DNA from: Methylocystis sp. L43
Lineage (GTDB): Bacteria; Pseudomonadota; Alphaproteobacteria; Rhizobiales; Beijerinckiaceae
Length of the DNA stretch: 64,000 nucleotides
Reading direction: 5' to 3'
NCBI RefSeq assembly: GCF_015709525.1
Contig: NZ_JADNRA010000021.1
Coordinates: 46,261-110,260, forward strand
The translations under genes were made by a program, and so were the position numbers. Within the stretch, counting starts at the first letter, position 1. Every line of letters begins with the position of its first letter. Below the pieces are notes generated by a model, which saw nothing but the letters and a program-made list of their open reading frames with translations, did no database searches and was not told the origin of the DNA. Shown one piece after another: positions 16,434 through 26,369 of the stretch.

Positions 16434-17143
16434 CTTGCTCTCCATCGTTGGGGCGCCAGCCCCGGTTGCGATGGCTGTCCGTGATGGCCGCGAAGGCGAC
16501 GCCAGAACCGAAGCGCCAAAAGGCGCGAGGCCGGAGCAGAGCGGAGGACCCGAAGGCCGCGGCGATTTTGTTCCGCGCGGAATTGGCGCGCAGCGCCAAG
16601 GGGAAAATCGTCGCGGCCGCTGGGTTTTGGGCGGCGACTGCGGCCATAGGACGAAACGCCATGCAACCGGAAGCGGGCGTTCACAAGGAGAGCGATACGC
16701 AAAGACGCGGGAAATTCGGATCGTCGGAAACGCTAAGCCCTTGTGAGGCTCGGCGAGCCAGTGCTTCGATGTCAGCGGAGGCGGCAGTCCCGAGACCGTC
16801 CGGCGAAGAGAACGACAGCCCCTCTCAGGGCACGAAATCATCTGGACGACGCGGAACGCATATAAAGTCGCGCGTTCAGACCCGCCCGATCACGATGGAG
16901 CGACGCCGATGCTGCGGGTCGAAGCGAGACGGCGATGTGACGTCCTCGTCGACGGGAGCCGACGCTCGCTCGAAGCGATGACGCCCGAACAAAACCAATG
17001 ACGGGGCGGTCGGTGCAAAAGCGGAAAACCCAAGGAGTTTAGGGAGAGCTGGATCGCGTCGGCGCCGCCCGCTGCTCATGCTCTGTCAGCGATCGGCATC
17101 GTCATCAGCGCCCCAACGCACCCGGATCGAGGCGATGGAGGCC
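16434..17143. other. Gene-poor stretch upstream of ssb
   Basis: Several frames are open here on both strands, but none shows a recognisable fold; the GC-rich sequence makes such frames frequent. A plus-strand frame near 16490-16690 (KAAAILFRAELARSAKGKIV) could be real or an overlapping shadow. A 30-codon ORF at 16909-17001, with GGAG nine bases upstream, is also possible. The ssb promoter should lie here. Confidence 0.4.
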
Positions 17144-18094
17144 TTAGCGCCTAGCGATCGCGAGCGCCTCTGAAAATTCGGCGCAAGCGATTTTGCGGTC
17201 CAGCTCCGCATGCTCGCTGGCTCGATGACAGGGGCGATACTGTCCCATGAGATTGAGGTAGGTGTCGGGCGAAATTTCCTCGGCCAAGAACCTCGTCACC
17301 GTTTTCACGCCGGAGGCTCCGTTCGGCAAGACGAGATGACGCACAAGAAGTCCCCGTTCGGCCAGCCCGTCCGCGTTGACCACGAGGTCGCCGACCTGCC
17401 GATGCATCTCGCGCACCGCTTCCCTGTTGACGTGCACATAATCGCGGACATGCGAGTATTTGCGCGCCAAAATCTCATCGCCATATTTCATGTCCGGCAT
17501 GTAGATGTCGACGACGCCATCGAGCAGCGTGAGCGCCTCGGGACTGTCATAGCCGCTCGTGTTGTAAACGAGCGGCAGACGCAGGCCCCGCTGTGCGGCG
17601 ATGTCCACCGCAGCGACGATTTGCGCGACGACATGGCTTGGCGTCACCAGATTGATGTTGTGGCAGCCGAGAGCCTGCAATCGCAGCATCGTCTCGGCGA
17701 GCTGCTCGTCGCTGGTCTCCTCGCCTTCGCCCTGCCAGGCGATCTCCCAGTTCTGGCAATAGACGCAACGCAGGTTGCACCAGGAAAAGAAGATCGTGCC
17801 CGAACCACGCCGGCCGCGCAGGCAATCCTCTTCGCCATGATGCGGCGTGGCCGAATAGACGACCGCCCGCTCGCCGGTGCGGCAGACGGCGCCGCGGATG
17901 GAACGACGCCGATCGACCCGGCAATAGCGGGCGCAGAGATCGCAATTTTTCAGATGTTGGCGGGCCGAGCGAGCGCGTTCAGCCAGCTCGCCCGAGCGCA
18001 GCAGGCGAAGATAAGCTGGTTCGAACAACCCGCGCCGTTGCGAGTCTGCGGTGGCGCCGACATCAACGGACAAGGCGGCCATCGCGCTGTTCAT
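17144..18094 (-). CDS. Radical SAM protein, PflA/PflX-like (COG1313 type)
   Basis: A 316-residue radical SAM enzyme. The cluster motif is 'SWCNLRCVYCQNW' (CxxxCxxC) near residue 105, preceded by a Cys-rich N-terminus (CDLCARYCRVDRR and GAVC). These features match the uncharacterised PflX/COG1313 group annotated as pyruvate formate-lyase activating-like. Later 'VDIYMPDMKYG' and 'RHLVLPNGASGVKTVTRF' are conserved in that group. The start at 18094 (MNSAMAALS) has a GGTGG site; longer starts overlap the divergent gene. Real substrate unknown. It is divergently paired with amrS and shares a 34-base intergenic space. Confidence 0.85.
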   Translation of the reverse strand: MNSAMAALSVDVGATADSQRRGLFEPAYLRLLRSGELAERARSARQHLKNCDLCARYCRVDRRRSIRGAVCRTGERAVVYSATPHHGEEDCLRGRRGSGTIFFSWCNLRCVYCQNWEIAWQGEGEETSDEQLAETMLRLQALGCHNINLVTPSHVVAQIVAAVDIAAQRGLRLPLVYNTSGYDSPEALTLLDGVVDIYMPDMKYGDEILARKYSHVRDYVHVNREAVREMHRQVGDLVVNADGLAERGLLVRHLVLPNGASGVKTVTRFLAEEISPDTYLNLMGQYRPCHRASEHAELDRKIACAEFSEALAIARR

Positions 18095-18128
18095 TGAAAA
18101 TCCACCCCGACGCTTCCATTTGGAGCCC

Positions 18129-19112
18129 ATGAACAAAACACAAAGCGCACCATTGCGCGAGGCCATTGTCGGCGTTCCCGGCCGTTATTGGGAAAGACTC
18201 GCCGATGGCCGCATCCAATGCGACCTCTGCCCCAGATATTGCAAGCTTCACGATGGCCAGCGTGGCCTGTGCTTTGTGCGCGCGCGTCGTGGCGATGAAA
18301 TCCTGCTCGCCACCTATGGCCGCTCCTCCGGCTTCTGCATCGACCCGATCGAGAAAAAGCCCTTAAACCATTTTCTGCCGGGAACGCCCGTGCTGTCGTT
18401 CGGCACGGCCGGCTGCAACCTCACCTGCAAGTTTTGCCAGAACTGGGATATTTCGAAGGCCCGCAGCTTCGACAGGCTGCAATCCGAAGCTTCGCCCGAG
18501 GCGATCGTTCGCGCTGCGAGGGCGACTGGTTCGCGCGCGATCGCTTACACCTATAACGATCCCGTGATCTTCCTCGAATATGCGGTCGACGTCGCGAGGG
18601 CGGCGCGCGCGCAAGACATAAAGAATGTGGCCGTCACCGCCGGTTATATTTCAGAAAAGGCGCGCGAAGAGTTCTTCTCGGCGATGGACGCCGCCAACAT
18701 CGATCTAAAGGCCTTCACCGAGGGTTTTTATCGACAGCTGTGCTCCGCCGAACTCGGGCCCGTCCTCGACACGCTCGAATACGTCAAGCGCGAGACCAAA
18801 GTCTGGCTGGAGATAACGACGCTGTTGATCCCCGGCTGCAATGACGCTCCTTCCGAGATCGCCGCGCTCTCGGAATGGGTCGCAAGCCGGCTCGGCCTCG
18901 ACGTGCCACTGCATTTCTCGGCGTTTCATCCGGACTGGAAGATGCATGACGTCCCGGCGACGCCGCGCGCGACGCTCACTCGTGCGCGAGAAATCGCGAA
19001 GAGCGCTGGGTTGCGTTACATTTACACGGGCAACGTCCACGACGAGGCGGGCAGAGCACCTATTGCCATGTCTGCGGCACCCGCGTCATCGGTCGCGATT
19101 GGTACGAGATAA
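18129..19112 (+). CDS. amrS: AmrS-like radical SAM protein with displaced C-terminal zinc-ribbon
   Basis: This is the radical SAM component of the AmmeMemoRadiSam system, 327 residues as read. It has the N-terminal Cys motif 'CDLCPRYCKLHDGQRGLC', the cluster motif 'AGCNLTCKFCQNWDIS' and 'IAYTYNDPVIFLEY'. After 'YIYTGNVHDEAG' the family continues into a Cys-rich tail. That tail is present in the next frame, from 19055 to a stop at 19268-19270: 'STYCHVCGTRVIGRDWYEI' then 'CCRSCGTRCAGLF'. One base seems to be missing near 19052. The partner genes (AMMECR1 and Memo domains) are not nearby. The core enzyme could still be made. Confidence 0.85.
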   Translation: MNKTQSAPLREAIVGVPGRYWERLADGRIQCDLCPRYCKLHDGQRGLCFVRARRGDEILLATYGRSSGFCIDPIEKKPLNHFLPGTPVLSFGTAGCNLTCKFCQNWDISKARSFDRLQSEASPEAIVRAARATGSRAIAYTYNDPVIFLEYAVDVARAARAQDIKNVAVTAGYISEKAREEFFSAMDAANIDLKAFTEGFYRQLCSAELGPVLDTLEYVKRETKVWLEITTLLIPGCNDAPSEIAALSEWVASRLGLDVPLHFSAFHPDWKMHDVPATPRATLTRAREIAKSAGLRYIYTGNVHDEAGRAPIAMSAAPASSVAIGTR

Positions 19113-19320
19113 CCTCCTGGGCGCTCGATGACAACGGCTGTTGCCGCAGTTGCGGGACGCGATGCGCCGGCCTGTTCGAAGAGAGCCATGGCTCATGGGG
19201 GGCGCGGCGGATGCCGATCGAGTTTGGCGTTGAAGGGTCACCGTCGCGTTCGTCGGCCCCGAACCCGTAAGCTCCTTCACGAACGTCGCAAGTCACAATC
19301 TATTGACCGCCGTAACGCCG

Positions 19321-20198
19321 TTAGTCGACGCCTTCACGCGCCAGTTCGGTGAAAGCTGCAAACAAGCCGGAAGTAACCCGCGTTAGAGGCAAGTTTGTCC
19401 GGGGTGTCGCTGGGCATGTGATAATGGCGATATCGATAGAAAGCCGTATCTGTAACCATCATGGCGCGATAGCCTTGGCGCCAAAACGACCGGTGGTCGC
19501 TCCAAGAGACGCCTGGGACAGATTGAAACGTCGCCGCGGTCTCTAACGGAAAATCCGAGTTCGCGCGAAACGCCTTTGCAAGCCGATGCATTACCGTCCT
19601 TGAACGAAAATTTGAAACGAAGCCGAGGAAATCCGCCCGATCCGGGCAAAAAACAGACTGAACAGCGGCGGGTAGTTTTGGCTGCCAGGCTCGTTGCAGT
19701 ACCAACCGATGGTCTCGAGCGACGCCATGAGTCTTATGTAATCTCCTCGCCGGCGAGCCGCCGCGGCGTACACCATGCTTCCCTGCTGGTGGCTGGTGAA
19801 GAATGGCGCTTCTTCATTGACGAAAGCGACAAAGCGGACTGTCAGCGCCGGCGCGACGCTAGCGAATAGACGCGACATCTCGAGGAGAGCCGAAACGCCG
19901 CTAGCGTTGTCGTTGGCGCCGGGACTGCCCATGACCGTGTCGTAGTGTGCGCCCATCAGAAGGATTTCTGGCTGCCGCGCGCCGCCGCTGCGCGTTATCT
20001 CAAGATTGAGGCAGGGAACTCCCGAAACTTCGTACGCCAATCGCTCGACAACATAGCCCTGCTGTTCCCATTGACGCTCGATATATGACGCCGCCGCCTG
20101 CAGCGCTCGGGGATGATAAATGTTGCGCTCGCCGATCTTGCCAGCTGTTCGACGTGCGCTCGGAGGTTTTGCATCGAGGCTTGCGCTTTGGTCTCCAT
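19321..20198 (-). pseudogene. M28-family aminopeptidase, three frameshifts
   Basis: Four frame segments join into one M28 zinc peptidase. 'LRAHVEQLA' starts it, then 'KIGERNIYHPRALQAAASYIERQW'. The metal-binding core follows: 'GAHYDTVMGSPGANDNASG' and 'FVNEEAPFF'. The next segment is 'FLGFVSNFRSRTVMHRLAKAF', and the last ligand region is 'YHMPSDTPDKL'. The changes fall near 20142, in a run of six A at 19648-19653, and near 19393. The last frame then ends in a sensible helix at the stop 19321. Zinc ligands are all preserved, so the gene was functional recently or the changes are indel errors. It would be an exported or cytoplasmic peptidase; no signal peptide is visible. Confidence 0.8.
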
Positions 20199-20358
20199 TG
20201 ATCGACCCCAGAAGCTTGGGACGCTTCGCTGGCAGTTTGAGATACCACCGTAAGCTCCTGCGGCAGAAGAGACAATTACGCCATTGAGGCGCGATTGGCT
20301 ATTGGCGTTGGCGGTAAGCCGGCGCGCATGAGTTGGAGCGAGTAAAAATGTACCGACG

Positions 20359-20838
20359 CTACCGCCGCCTCATGACTGAGGTTGCCGTCGGCATTGGCGG
20401 TTGACGCCCGGAGGGTTCAACGGCTGGCGGACGCGTATCGAAGAGAGCGTCGATGACCGCGCATTCGGGCGCTCGTTCTCCGCTGCATTGCGCCGCCATT
20501 TCCTCCATCACCCTTTTGAGTCGCTTCAAGTCGGCGATCTTACGCTGAATCTCCGTGAGGTGATCCAGCGTCAGCTCACGAACTTGCGCGCAGGTGTAAG
20601 CGTGTCCATCCACGAGGCGAAGCAGGCCGCGAATTTCATCGAGACTGAACCCAAGTTGCCGGCTGCGTCGCACGAAGCTCAAGCGCTTGAGGTGGTCGGC
20701 GCCGTAAACGCGGTAGCCACTTGCGCTGCGATCAGGCGCCGGCATGACGCCGATCTTCTCGTAATAGCGGATCGTCTCGATGTTGACGCCGCTTTGCTTC
20801 GACAATTCGCCAATCGAGAGCCCATCCTTTTGCTTCAT
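20359..20838 (-). CDS. merR: MerR mercury-responsive regulator
   Basis: A 159-residue MerR protein. The winged HTH is 'LSIGELSKQSGVNIETIRYYEKIGVMPAPDRSASGYRVY', followed by a dimerisation helix. The three cysteines expected for Hg(II) binding are present in 'HAYTCAQ', 'AAQCSGE' and 'PECAVID'. The start is set at 20838, where MKQKDGLSIGEL begins; upstream codons run into the operator. It is transcribed divergently from merTPA. MerR bends the operator at 20871-20901 and activates merT on mercury binding. It is slightly longer than Tn501 MerR at the C-terminus (Pro-rich tail). Confidence 0.93.
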   Translation of the reverse strand: MKQKDGLSIGELSKQSGVNIETIRYYEKIGVMPAPDRSASGYRVYGADHLKRLSFVRRSRQLGFSLDEIRGLLRLVDGHAYTCAQVRELTLDHLTEIQRKIADLKRLKRVMEEMAAQCSGERAPECAVIDALFDTRPPAVEPSGRQPPMPTATSVMRRR

Positions 20839-20870
20839 GTCGGGCCTCCTCGCGCTCCCTAAAAATCCTC

Positions 20871-20901
20871 TTGACCCTGTAGCGGCTACAGGCCCTAGGG
20901 T
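20871..20901 (+). promoter_or_regulatory. mer operator-promoter with 19-bp spacer
   Basis: TTGACC at 20871-20876 (-35) and TAGGGT at 20896-20901 (-10) are 19 bp apart, the over-long spacing typical of MerR-controlled promoters. The dyad CCTGTAGC-G-GCTACAGG at 20876-20892 lies inside the spacer. It faces merT and lies 33 bases upstream of the merR start on the other strand, so MerR should also repress itself. Confidence 0.9.
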
Positions 20902-20939
20902 CTGATTACTCCGGCCGAACGGCGCTGGCAAGCAACACG

Positions 20940-21071
20940 ATGGGGGTAGCGGCAATGTGTGACGGCGAAGGTCTTGGTCTCATCCAGATGGCGATGACGC
21001 CGATGGGGCTCGCGGCGACGGCAGGCATTGCCGCCCTGTTTTTCCTTTTCATACGTTGGGTTCGCGCCTGA
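20940..21071 (+). CDS. Small membrane peptide between the mer promoter and merT
   Basis: A 43-codon frame, MGVAAMCDGEGLG then a hydrophobic helix 'GLAATAGIAALFFLFIRWVRA', is a single-span peptide with positive C-terminus. A shorter start at 20955 gives 38 residues and keeps the Cys. It lies downstream of the mer promoter and 55 bases before merT, in the same direction, so it would be mercury induced. I do not recognise it among MerC, MerE, MerF or MerT. Whether it is translated is uncertain. Confidence 0.45.
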   Translation: MGVAAMCDGEGLGLIQMAMTPMGLAATAGIAALFFLFIRWVRA

Positions 21072-21126
21072 GGTTGGCGCGGGCCAAACCCGAAGGGGCT
21101 TCCGGAACGAAACGAGGAAAACCTCC

Positions 21127-21534
21127 ATGTCCGAACAGATCATGTCCGAGACAGCATCCGACCGATCAGCATCCGGCCAACGGGCGGCAGATCGAGCGTC
21201 CGGCCGCAAGGCGCTGGCCGCCGGCGGCGTCGCCGCCATCCTGGCGTCGGCCTGCTGCCTTGGGCCGCTGGTGCTGGTGAGCCTCGGATTCAGCGGCGCC
21301 TGGCTCGGCAATTTTAAAGTGTTCGAGCCATTTCGGCCGCTGTTCCTTAGCGCGGCGTTCGTCGCGCTGTTCTTCGCCTGGCGTCGAATCTATCGCCCCG
21401 CCGCAGCCTGCAAACCAGGAGAGGCCTGCGCCGCGCCGCGGGTGAGGTCGGCCTACAAAATGATCTTCTGGGGCATCGCGGCGCTGATCGGGGCGTCGAC
21501 CGTCTTCCCCTATGTGCTTCCGCTGTTCTACTGA
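21127..21534 (+). CDS. merT: MerT mercuric ion transporter
   Basis: A 135-residue inner-membrane protein with three predicted helices (about residues 28-50, 65-85 and 110-130). The first helix has the Hg-binding pair Cys43-Cys44 (ASACCLGPL). The cytoplasmic loop has a second Cys pair, Cys95 and Cys101 (AACKPGEACA). These are the four functional cysteines of MerT. The start at 21127 follows an AGGA site; an in-frame ATG five codons later is possible. It receives Hg(II) from periplasmic MerP and passes it to MerA. Confidence 0.94.
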   Translation: MSEQIMSETASDRSASGQRAADRASGRKALAAGGVAAILASACCLGPLVLVSLGFSGAWLGNFKVFEPFRPLFLSAAFVALFFAWRRIYRPAAACKPGEACAAPRVRSAYKMIFWGIAALIGASTVFPYVLPLFY

Positions 21535-21549
21535 AAGAGGACCCCGAAC

Positions 21550-21828
21550 ATGAAAAAGCTCGCCGCAGTCATCGCTATGGCCGCCGTTTTCAGCATGTCG
21601 GCCTTTGCCGCAACGAAGACGGTCACTTTGTCAGTGGCTAACATGACCTGCGCCACCTGCCCGATCACGGTCAAGAAGGCGTTGAGCAAGGTCGAGGGCG
21701 TGCAATCAGCCGAAGTGAGCTACGAGAAGAAGGAAGCGGTGGTGACCTACGACGACGCGAAAACAAACGTCGAAGCGCTCACTAAGGCGACCGAAGGGGC
21801 CGGTTATCCTTCCGAACTGAAGAAGTGA
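21550..21828 (+). CDS. merP: MerP periplasmic mercury-binding protein
   Basis: A 92-residue protein with a signal peptide (about residues 1-20, cut after SAFA) and a heavy-metal-associated domain. The metal site is 'ANMTCATCPITVKKAL', with Cys34 and Cys37. It ends 'ATEGAGYPSELKK', the conserved HMA C-terminus. It sits 15 bases after merT and three before merA, so it is part of the same transcript. Confidence 0.95.
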   Translation: MKKLAAVIAMAAVFSMSAFAATKTVTLSVANMTCATCPITVKKALSKVEGVQSAEVSYEKKEAVVTYDDAKTNVEALTKATEGAGYPSELKK

Positions 21829-23670
<1,842 letters not shown>

Positions 23671-23673
23671 GCG

Positions 23674-23994
23674 ATGAAAGAGCGCTTGACGCCCTGTTGC
23701 AATGGCGATCCTGCCGACTGGCGTCCGCTGAACGCGAGGCAGCGCCGAGCCAGGCTGATCGTCGGTGTCGCCCTGCTGTCGCTGGCTCTGGCTCTCCCCT
23801 GGTCAGCCGTCAGCTGGATCGCGCTGGCCGTCATCGCAGGCTGGCTTGGCGCGACCCACATCCTCGCGGCGGCGATGGCCTATCCCGGTTGCCCGGAACT
23901 CGGGGCGGCGCCCAGTCTTCTGCTCGGCCGCTGGGTGAGGATCGGCTGCTCTCCATGGCGGTGGTTGGACGCGAGATTTCGCCTGGCAGCGTAA
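23674..23994 (+). CDS. Small membrane protein following merA
   Basis: A 106-residue protein with two adjacent membrane helices around residues 28-70 (LIVGVALLSLALALPWSAV; SWIALAVIAGWLGATHIL). Cysteines lie near both ends: 'LTPCCNGDPADW', 'AYPGCPELG' and 'RIGCSPWRWLD'. It starts four bases after merA and is therefore in the mer transcript. The Cys pair before helix 1 and the later Cys residues suggest a metal-related role, perhaps transport. It is not a recognised MerC, MerF or MerE. DUF2892-like topology is possible. Confidence 0.65.
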   Translation: MKERLTPCCNGDPADWRPLNARQRRARLIVGVALLSLALALPWSAVSWIALAVIAGWLGATHILAAAMAYPGCPELGAAPSLLLGRWVRIGCSPWRWLDARFRLAA

Positions 23995-24143
23995 TGAGCG
24001 CCGCCGCAAGTGTTCGACGACTTGATGCTACCCGCTTTGATCGGTCAAGCGGCTTGGCCAAGGTCTCCCTCGCGAGACTTGGCGGGCGCGCTATATGCTG
24101 GGGGGATCGTCATCAAACTCGCCAGGGAGTTCCAGGCTCAGAG

Positions 24144-24662
24144 ATGGCTGAGACGGCAGAGGCTCAACCAAACCGCCGCGACATACTTTACGTCGCCACA
24201 GGCGCAGCCGCCGCCGCGGGCATGGCCGGAGCCGTCTGGCCGCTTATTGCGCAAATAAGTCCCGACGCCTCGACGCTGGCGTTGTCTTCCGTAGAGGTCG
24301 ATATCTCCGGCATTGCTGAGGGGCAAATCGTCACGGTGAAATGGCGCGGCAGGCCGGTCTTCGTGCGTCATCGCACGAGGCAGGAGATCGAGGCGGCGCA
24401 AAATACGCCGCTCTCGGACCTTAGCGATCCCCAGCCCGACTCCGCGCGCGTAAAAAAGCCAGAATGGCTCATCGTCGTCGGCATCTGCACGCATCTCGGC
24501 TGCATACCTATCGGTTACGAGGGCGAATATGGCGGATGGCTCTGCCCCTGCCATGGCTCCGTCTTCGACACATCCGGGCGAATTCGCGCCGGCCCCGCGC
24601 CAACCAATCTCGAAGTGCCCGAATACGCTTTCATCAGCGCCACCCGAGTCAAGATCGGCTGA
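24144..24662 (+). CDS. petA: Orphan Rieske iron-sulfur protein (cytochrome bc1-type)
   Basis: A 172-residue ubiquinol-cytochrome c reductase iron-sulfur subunit. A Tat-like N-terminus (NRRDILYVATG) is followed by the single membrane anchor at about residues 14-33. Both Rieske motifs are intact: CTHLGC and CPCHGS, with ligands Cys, His, Cys, His, and 'TSGRIRAGPAPTNLEVPEY' after them. Cytochrome b and c1 genes are absent, so it would have to serve a chromosomal bc1 complex or another partner. ATG 24144 is chosen because the Tat motif begins there. Confidence 0.92.
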   Translation: MAETAEAQPNRRDILYVATGAAAAAGMAGAVWPLIAQISPDASTLALSSVEVDISGIAEGQIVTVKWRGRPVFVRHRTRQEIEAAQNTPLSDLSDPQPDSARVKKPEWLIVVGICTHLGCIPIGYEGEYGGWLCPCHGSVFDTSGRIRAGPAPTNLEVPEYAFISATRVKIG

Positions 24663-24801
24663 CAGGGGCGTCTCATCGTTCCTCACCATCAGACAAGATG
24701 CGCGAACAAATGCTTCACAATGCGCGCTTGGGGCAAAGATTGCGTCGCTTGATTCGAAATACAACGCCGATTATGTTTATGCCTATCCGAAAGAAGCAAC
24801 C

Positions 24802-25137
24802 ATGCTGCGTTGGTTCCGCTCCTTGATTGTCGTTCTTGCCGTGCTGGCCGTGTTGGCGAGCGGGACAAGCAGGGCGTTGGCGGACCGCATCGACAAATGT
24901 GATGACATGACGGTGGACATGGTCATGGACGATTGCATGATGGGTGATAGCGATCAACATGGGACCATACCCGGTTGCCCGCCGCTCGCGTGCATACCGA
25001 CGCACATTATTCAGCCTCCCCAAGGCAACTTCATTTCTCCTGTCGTCATACAGCTCATATCGATGTTCCCGCCGCGCGACGACCTTGAGCGCCGCGGGCT
25101 TTCCGGCCCACCAGACCTTCGCCCTCCAATCGTCTGA
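24802..25137 (+). CDS. Small Met/Cys-rich secreted protein
   Basis: A 111-residue protein starting MLRWFRSLIVVLAVLAVLASG, a clear signal peptide probably cut after 'SRALA'. The mature part begins with an acidic Met/Asp/Cys cluster, 'DKCDDMTVDMVMDDCMMGD', then 'GCPPLACIPTHIIQPP'. The density of Met, Cys and Asp suggests binding of soft metal ions, and neighbours are a CusF-like chaperone and the mer operon. No characterised family was recognised; similarity to DUF2946-like small proteins is only suggestive. Metal binding is inference. Confidence 0.6.
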   Translation: MLRWFRSLIVVLAVLAVLASGTSRALADRIDKCDDMTVDMVMDDCMMGDSDQHGTIPGCPPLACIPTHIIQPPQGNFISPVVIQLISMFPPRDDLERRGLSGPPDLRPPIV

Positions 25138-25484
25138 ATCCGCGGCATTCGGCTTTAGCTGCGCCACGTCGAGCAATCGAGACGCGCCGTTCGATAGCGC
25201 ATCTCTCGCTGATGAGAGCGTCGCCGCCGATTCAAGCTGCGGGCAACCCACAACGAAATATCACAAATATTGCAAGCGCCGCCTCCTAAGCAATAATCAG
25301 CACTAGGAGAACAAGCTTATTTGTTAGTTTATACGTAACACCTTATTTGGTAATTATTATTGTTGCCCGACTTGAGGCGTTTAATACTCAGGCTTATATC
25401 AATAAATGTTGACGACAACTGTGGAAGAGGGATGCGACGAGGCCGTCATCCCACATTTTTGGTCGCGCAAGAGGAGTTACCCTA
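25138..25484 (+). other. AT-rich intergenic region before the CusF-like gene
   Basis: No gene is recognised. Bases about 25280-25410 are visibly richer in A/T than the rest of the window (for example TAATTATTATTG at 25352-25363), which stands out sharply. It likely holds the promoter for the downstream genes, and may mark a join between DNA segments. Confidence 0.5.
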
Positions 25485-25928
25485 ATGAGGAAAAGATTAA
25501 AATCTCTGGCTCTCGTGGGCGCCGTCCTGACGTCGACGTCTCTATACGGCCTTGCTCCGTCGCAGGCGCAAAATCACGGTGGCTGTTTCGTGACGCTTAG
25601 CCCGACGGAGGCCACACGCGGCATCCGTCATTGGCGCCCACCGTCCTCATGCGTCGACTGGTATAAACGCATCGAACAGCTGCGACCGACCCAGGCCGAC
25701 CCCCAGGAAGCTCCTTGGGTGCATGTCGTCGTTCGGAAAATCAACCTCCCCGCGAGTCGCATCACGGTTTCGCATGGGGCCATCCCGCAAATCCGCATGC
25801 CGGCGATGACGATAAACTTCGCGGTCGCCGACACCGCCCGTCTCGCCACGCTCCACGAAGGCGATGAGGTCGATATCCAGTGCGAGCATGGCGGTGGGGT
25901 GGTGAGAGTCGTCAACTTCCGTATGTAG
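25485..25928 (+). CDS. CusF-like periplasmic copper/silver-binding protein
   Basis: A 147-residue protein with an AGGAG site before ATG 25485 and a signal peptide to about residue 29 (SQAQ). The N-terminal half has two cysteines and no clear fold. From residue about 80 it shows the CusF/CusB beta-barrel: 'VRKINLPASRITVSHGAIPQIRMPAMTINFAV' followed by 'LATLHEGDEVDIQCEH'. In CusF the equivalent His, Met and Trp residues bind Cu(I)/Ag(I); here 'SHGAIPQIRMPAMTI' holds the His and two Met. Probable metal chaperone for an efflux pump not seen in the window. Confidence 0.82.
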   Translation: MRKRLKSLALVGAVLTSTSLYGLAPSQAQNHGGCFVTLSPTEATRGIRHWRPPSSCVDWYKRIEQLRPTQADPQEAPWVHVVVRKINLPASRITVSHGAIPQIRMPAMTINFAVADTARLATLHEGDEVDIQCEHGGGVVRVVNFRM

Positions 25929-26082
25929 CGGTGCGATTCGGGCTTAATGAACCGGCTGTGATTGTCATCGACGATTGTGGCCGGCTCCACGCCGAAGGCC
26001 CCAACGCCTGTTCGTTCATTCCAGTGATCGCTGCCAAGATCGTCTGAAATGGCAGGCGCGGTCCAAATCAGGAGAATAAAGC

Positions 26083-26367
26083 ATGTCGCATGACCATGAG
26101 CATTACGTCGCTGATAGCCGGCCATTTCTGAAGACGCTAGCTGGGTGGGCGCTGATCGCTTTTCTCGCGATCGGCGGGTTCTATCTCGTCACGGAGCATA
26201 CAGCGCATCTCTTCGGCTTTCTGCCTTATGCGCTCCTTCTCGCTTGTCCGCTGATGCACATGTTCATGCACGGAGGCCATTCCGGGCATGGCGGCCATCA
26301 TCCTCGCGAGCGTGACCCAGCGAACGGCGGCGACCGGTCCTCACGAAACGAAACGGAAGAAAATTAG
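26083..26367 (+). CDS. DUF2933 small membrane protein
   Basis: A 94-residue protein with a cytoplasmic N-terminus rich in His/Asp (MSHDHEHYVADS), two membrane helices (about residues 18-38 and 45-63) and a Met/His/Gly-rich C-terminus, 'PLMHMFMHGGHSGHGGHH'. This is the DUF2933 pattern, a family often near copper-resistance genes. It has a GGAGA ribosome site. It overlaps no neighbour but is two bases from the next gene, so co-translation is likely. A copper role is inferred from context and composition. Confidence 0.85.
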   Translation: MSHDHEHYVADSRPFLKTLAGWALIAFLAIGGFYLVTEHTAHLFGFLPYALLLACPLMHMFMHGGHSGHGGHHPRERDPANGGDRSSRNETEEN

Positions 26368-26369
26368 CC

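Noticed and set aside
16345..16981. Long + strand frames opposite ssb leader
   Set aside because: No family resemblance; GC-rich sequence opens many frames, and they are antisense to or overlap the ssb promoter region.
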